A program made the position numbers and the translations under genes. A stretch of DNA of 64,000 nt from the NCBI GenBank assembly GCA_020746105.1, contig CM036617.1:37663898-37727897 (forward strand), in the 5' to 3' direction. The DNA is from Trogon surrucura (lineage: Eukaryota > Chordata > Aves > Trogoniformes > Trogonidae). The notes beneath the pieces were generated by a model. It saw nothing but the letters and a program-made list of their open reading frames with translations. It had not been told where the DNA came from and did no database searches. Of the stretch, positions 60,947 through 64,000 are shown in pieces. Numbering within the stretch: position 1 is the stretch's first letter; each line of letters begins with the position of its first letter.

Positions 60947-63900
60947 CTATGCATATGTATAACTGCATTTTAGCACAGCGAGCAGACCTTGGAGAGTGAA
61001 AACTTAAAGACTAGATGATTGATCTTTCTACTGCTGAATTATGTGCCATATAAAATGCATTAGTGAAATGTGCTTTTCTAGTACAGCCTGATACACCTGA
61101 TGTACTCTGACATTTCCTTCAAGTGCGTGGACGTTCATTTGAAAACTATTGTCAGAGGTAGAACTGTATCTTTCAGGTTTAGACTCTTCATGGTTTGGAC
61201 TAAGAAGGTTTGGAATTTCGGTTTGATTGAGATGATCATCTAAATGTTCACAGGCTTAGCTGTATCTTATCAGGACTACATGAGCCCCTTGAGTCTGCAA
61301 AATTGGGGCAGAAATCTGAAAAAAATAATTTCTTGTCAGACTTTTTAGCAGTCTCAGTCTTAGAAGAAAATGCCATGAGAACAGCTTTTCACAATATTTT
61401 GGCACCTCTGCTTCCAGTCTCAGACATAACATGGCATTGAAAGAACACATAAAAACATAACCCCTTACTGAATTAAAACGGAAAATTCTCAGACTTTAAG
61501 AAGTGAGACAATCTTTGCCAATCTCTGAGAATATTTTTTTCCCTCTCTTGAATGCATTACTCAGTTTTTTAACCGGGTTCTGGAGAAAAATAGTTGCACA
61601 CATATTAGCATATTTCATTAAGTAAAAGGTGGGCATTGTTTTAGTCTTTGAGAAAACCATCTTTTAATGTGAACAGCTACAGATGTATCCTGCAGTTATT
61701 TCTTTAAAAGCATGTGACAGTGTTAGTGGGACAGTCATGTTTTTCTCAAACAGCCACACAACTGTAAATATTTATGCTAAAATGTCAAGAAGACATTTCA
61801 TTTTCAATATTTTTTTAATGTTCCACTTCATTTGTTAAGTCAAAAACAGGAAACAATGAATATTTCACTCAGCTTTTCTTCACCCAGATCTAGTTACTTT
61901 TCAATCAAGAAAAAATAATTAAAAACAAAAGCAATGGATTGAATTTCAGAAGACTCTTATACCATGATTAACTCTGACTAAGTTTTAGGGATGTGGATTA
62001 CGCATTTACAATCATATAGCACTCAAAGTGGAAGGAGTTAATTCTGAGACCCTCAACTCACCAAGATTTCCAGTAAATGCCTTCCTCTGGTATATAAGAT
62101 TCTTTTCTATACCTGGGCCATCTCATTTCTGCTTTGTATTGTTTCTCGTCTGTCCCCAAACATATCTCTGTAGTAATGTTGCAAATATTATCATATAGTT
62201 TAGTACCATAGAAGTTATATTTAAAAAAAAAGTTGTATTTTGGTCACTAAAAACACAGGGATAAATTCTATAATAGCTTAGATCTGAAGAAAAAAGCTAT
62301 ATCTTCTGTTTCCTTAGACTCCTTACAAAGAACACTGCCAGATGAATCACACGAATAGTTAAAGGCAGTGAGGGAAAAAAAAAAAAAGAAAAAAAAAGAG
62401 AAAAAAATCTGATCTGCGATATTCAGATATGAAAACTTAGCATTTAGTTCAGAGCATATTTTTATGCTACTTAGCATCTAATGAATTACTACATTTATTA
62501 TAATTTTATATATCTTAGAACATCCTTCCATGTGAATCATAAATAGATAAAAAATCCACCCAATATTTTACATTAGACTACTGACTTCATATTTCATTTT
62601 ATGAGACATACAAAGCTAATGGTGGCCTAATATAAGGATTTTTGTTGAGTACTCTGTTATGCAGTTTAGTTAAAATTTTGTGTGTTAAATTCACATCCAC
62701 TACCTGATAACGTTTTCAAGATTTTTTTTCTCCCTCTCTAGGAAAGAATGCATGCAGGATAATGTAACATGTGCATATTAGAAGAAACAGAGCTCATATA
62801 GACATTTGAAAGAAGACAGGTACTTTCAGTAATGAGCCAGTTGTCTGCGTGAAAATCCTAATACATTACAACAAAGAAAACAACTGAAACACACTTAACT
62901 TAATCATAAAAGTAAAGGGACCCAATGTTTCCAAACACACAAAAAAAAATGTCGGAAGAACTTATTAGCTTTGATAAAACTATTTTTTTGAAGTTTTTTC
63001 CTTCACTGAAATATATTCTTCATCAAGAAACGAGTTTATATTGTGTTGAATATCTTGGTTTAAAGACCTTTCTGTTTGATTTCGAGGAGCTCTTGCCAAC
63101 CTGTATAACTAGGTACCATAACTAAAGTATCAGGTTTCAAAAAAAAAATCCCAAACATGTCTGGTTTTTATATATATTCTATGCTTATATATGTATGTAA
63201 TTATACATTTATTTTTAATTCTGCATTGAGGCAGAGAAGAAGTTATGTATATTTTACTGAATGAAGATAACCTTTTTTTTTTTTTTTGTCAGTGAGTAGT
63301 AGAAAGGAAGAAAGAAGCTGCTGAGAAGAAATTTAGATAATTCTTCAGACAATCAAAAAATCCTTCATTGTAGTAACTCAGAAAATTCCTTATTATATTT
63401 TATGGTCAGGAAAATACAAATCTGTGAATGTTTCATTTTGCTTTTTTTTTTTTTTTGCTTTCATTATGACTTATTTAGAAATCAAAAATGCACATGAAAT
63501 AAAAAACAATGATGAGTATTGCAAAAACAAAGGTACAAGTATGGCTGCAGATTAATGCCCTTTGCAAAGCAGACAGACATTTCTCTCATCAAATGAAAAC
63601 TGTGAAATGGAGGGCGATTTTAAAAACTCAGGAAAAGAAAAAAAAACATGCAATGATTCTTTTACTAGTTAAAATAAGGATAGTGCTCTCTCAGGTAAAC
63701 CTGGTCAGTCCCTACAAAATCGTTACAAATAGTTCAGAAGCATTTTCAGTGTGTAAAATTTGCCATAATCTTAATGTACCGTTTAAAAGGTTGTTCTTGG
63801 TTTAAGAAGAAAAGAAAAGTTGATGAATGTATTTTTAAAATAATTAAACCATGATAGAGAGGGGAAAAAACCAAAACACAGTTTGCATATGAATTCTCAG

Positions 63901-64000
63901 AGACCCTGCACTTATTTTAGCCGGACTTACAGGTCCAGACAAAGATAGTTTTTATAATTATTTCTCAAGAAAGAGTATAATGAGATCAGCCAAAAAGTTA
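60947..64000. other. Unique AT-rich DNA to window end
   Basis: No gene or transposon was recognised. A-rich runs occur at about 62376-62406, a T14-type run near 63272-63287, and another T-rich run near 63442-63456. Confidence 0.5.

Overview
This is a vertebrate, almost certainly avian, window: AT-rich, gene-poor intergenic or deep intronic DNA. The bird assignment rests on many CR1 LINE fragments with the 8-bp (ATTCTGTG)n-type 3' tails usual in bird genomes, on bird-style solo LTRs, and on one RTE-clade LINE. No complete host gene, rRNA, tRNA or CRISPR array could be supported. A few splice-site-bounded segments are listed as low-confidence exon candidates.

Layout. 1-4.0 kb is unique AT-rich sequence. 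A CR1 fragment lies at 4.05-4.90 kb (-) and a short CR1 tail at 5.76-5.86 kb (+). 5.9-12.5 kb is unique. A CR1 cluster follows at 12.5-16.8 kb: an old fragment (-), a young copy with a long ORF2 and an internal deletion (+), and a degenerate RT-bearing copy (-). 16.8-24.0 kb is unique and ends in a (TC)10-C28 tract. At 24.0-25.1 kb there is a rearranged block of LTR pieces from one LTR family, one piece inverted. A nearly full-length but decayed CR1 (-) with remnants of both ORF1 and ORF2 occupies 25.2-29.5 kb. Two small CR1 pieces sit at 30.96 and 34.0 kb. A young CR1 (-) at 39.6-42.0 kb keeps an uninterrupted 751-codon reverse-transcriptase ORF. A solo LTR (+) lies at 42.95-43.71 kb and a 3' LTR part at 52.9-53.2 kb. 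An RTE element (-) occupies 53.37-55.77 kb with a 9-bp target-site duplication. Two old CR1 fragments lie at 60.2-60.9 kb. The rest is unique AT-rich DNA with homopolymer runs.

The recognisable coding content is retrotransposon-derived: CR1 ORF1 (zinc-finger-like region plus GDS-type esterase), CR1 ORF2 (endonuclease plus reverse transcriptase) and an RTE ORF (endonuclease, RT and a C-terminal zinc finger). The most notable items are the RTE copy, which may belong to the AviRTE group known for horizontal transfer between birds and nematodes and carries an in-frame internal deletion, and the LTR family, where two loci share an unusual inverted (fold-back) junction.
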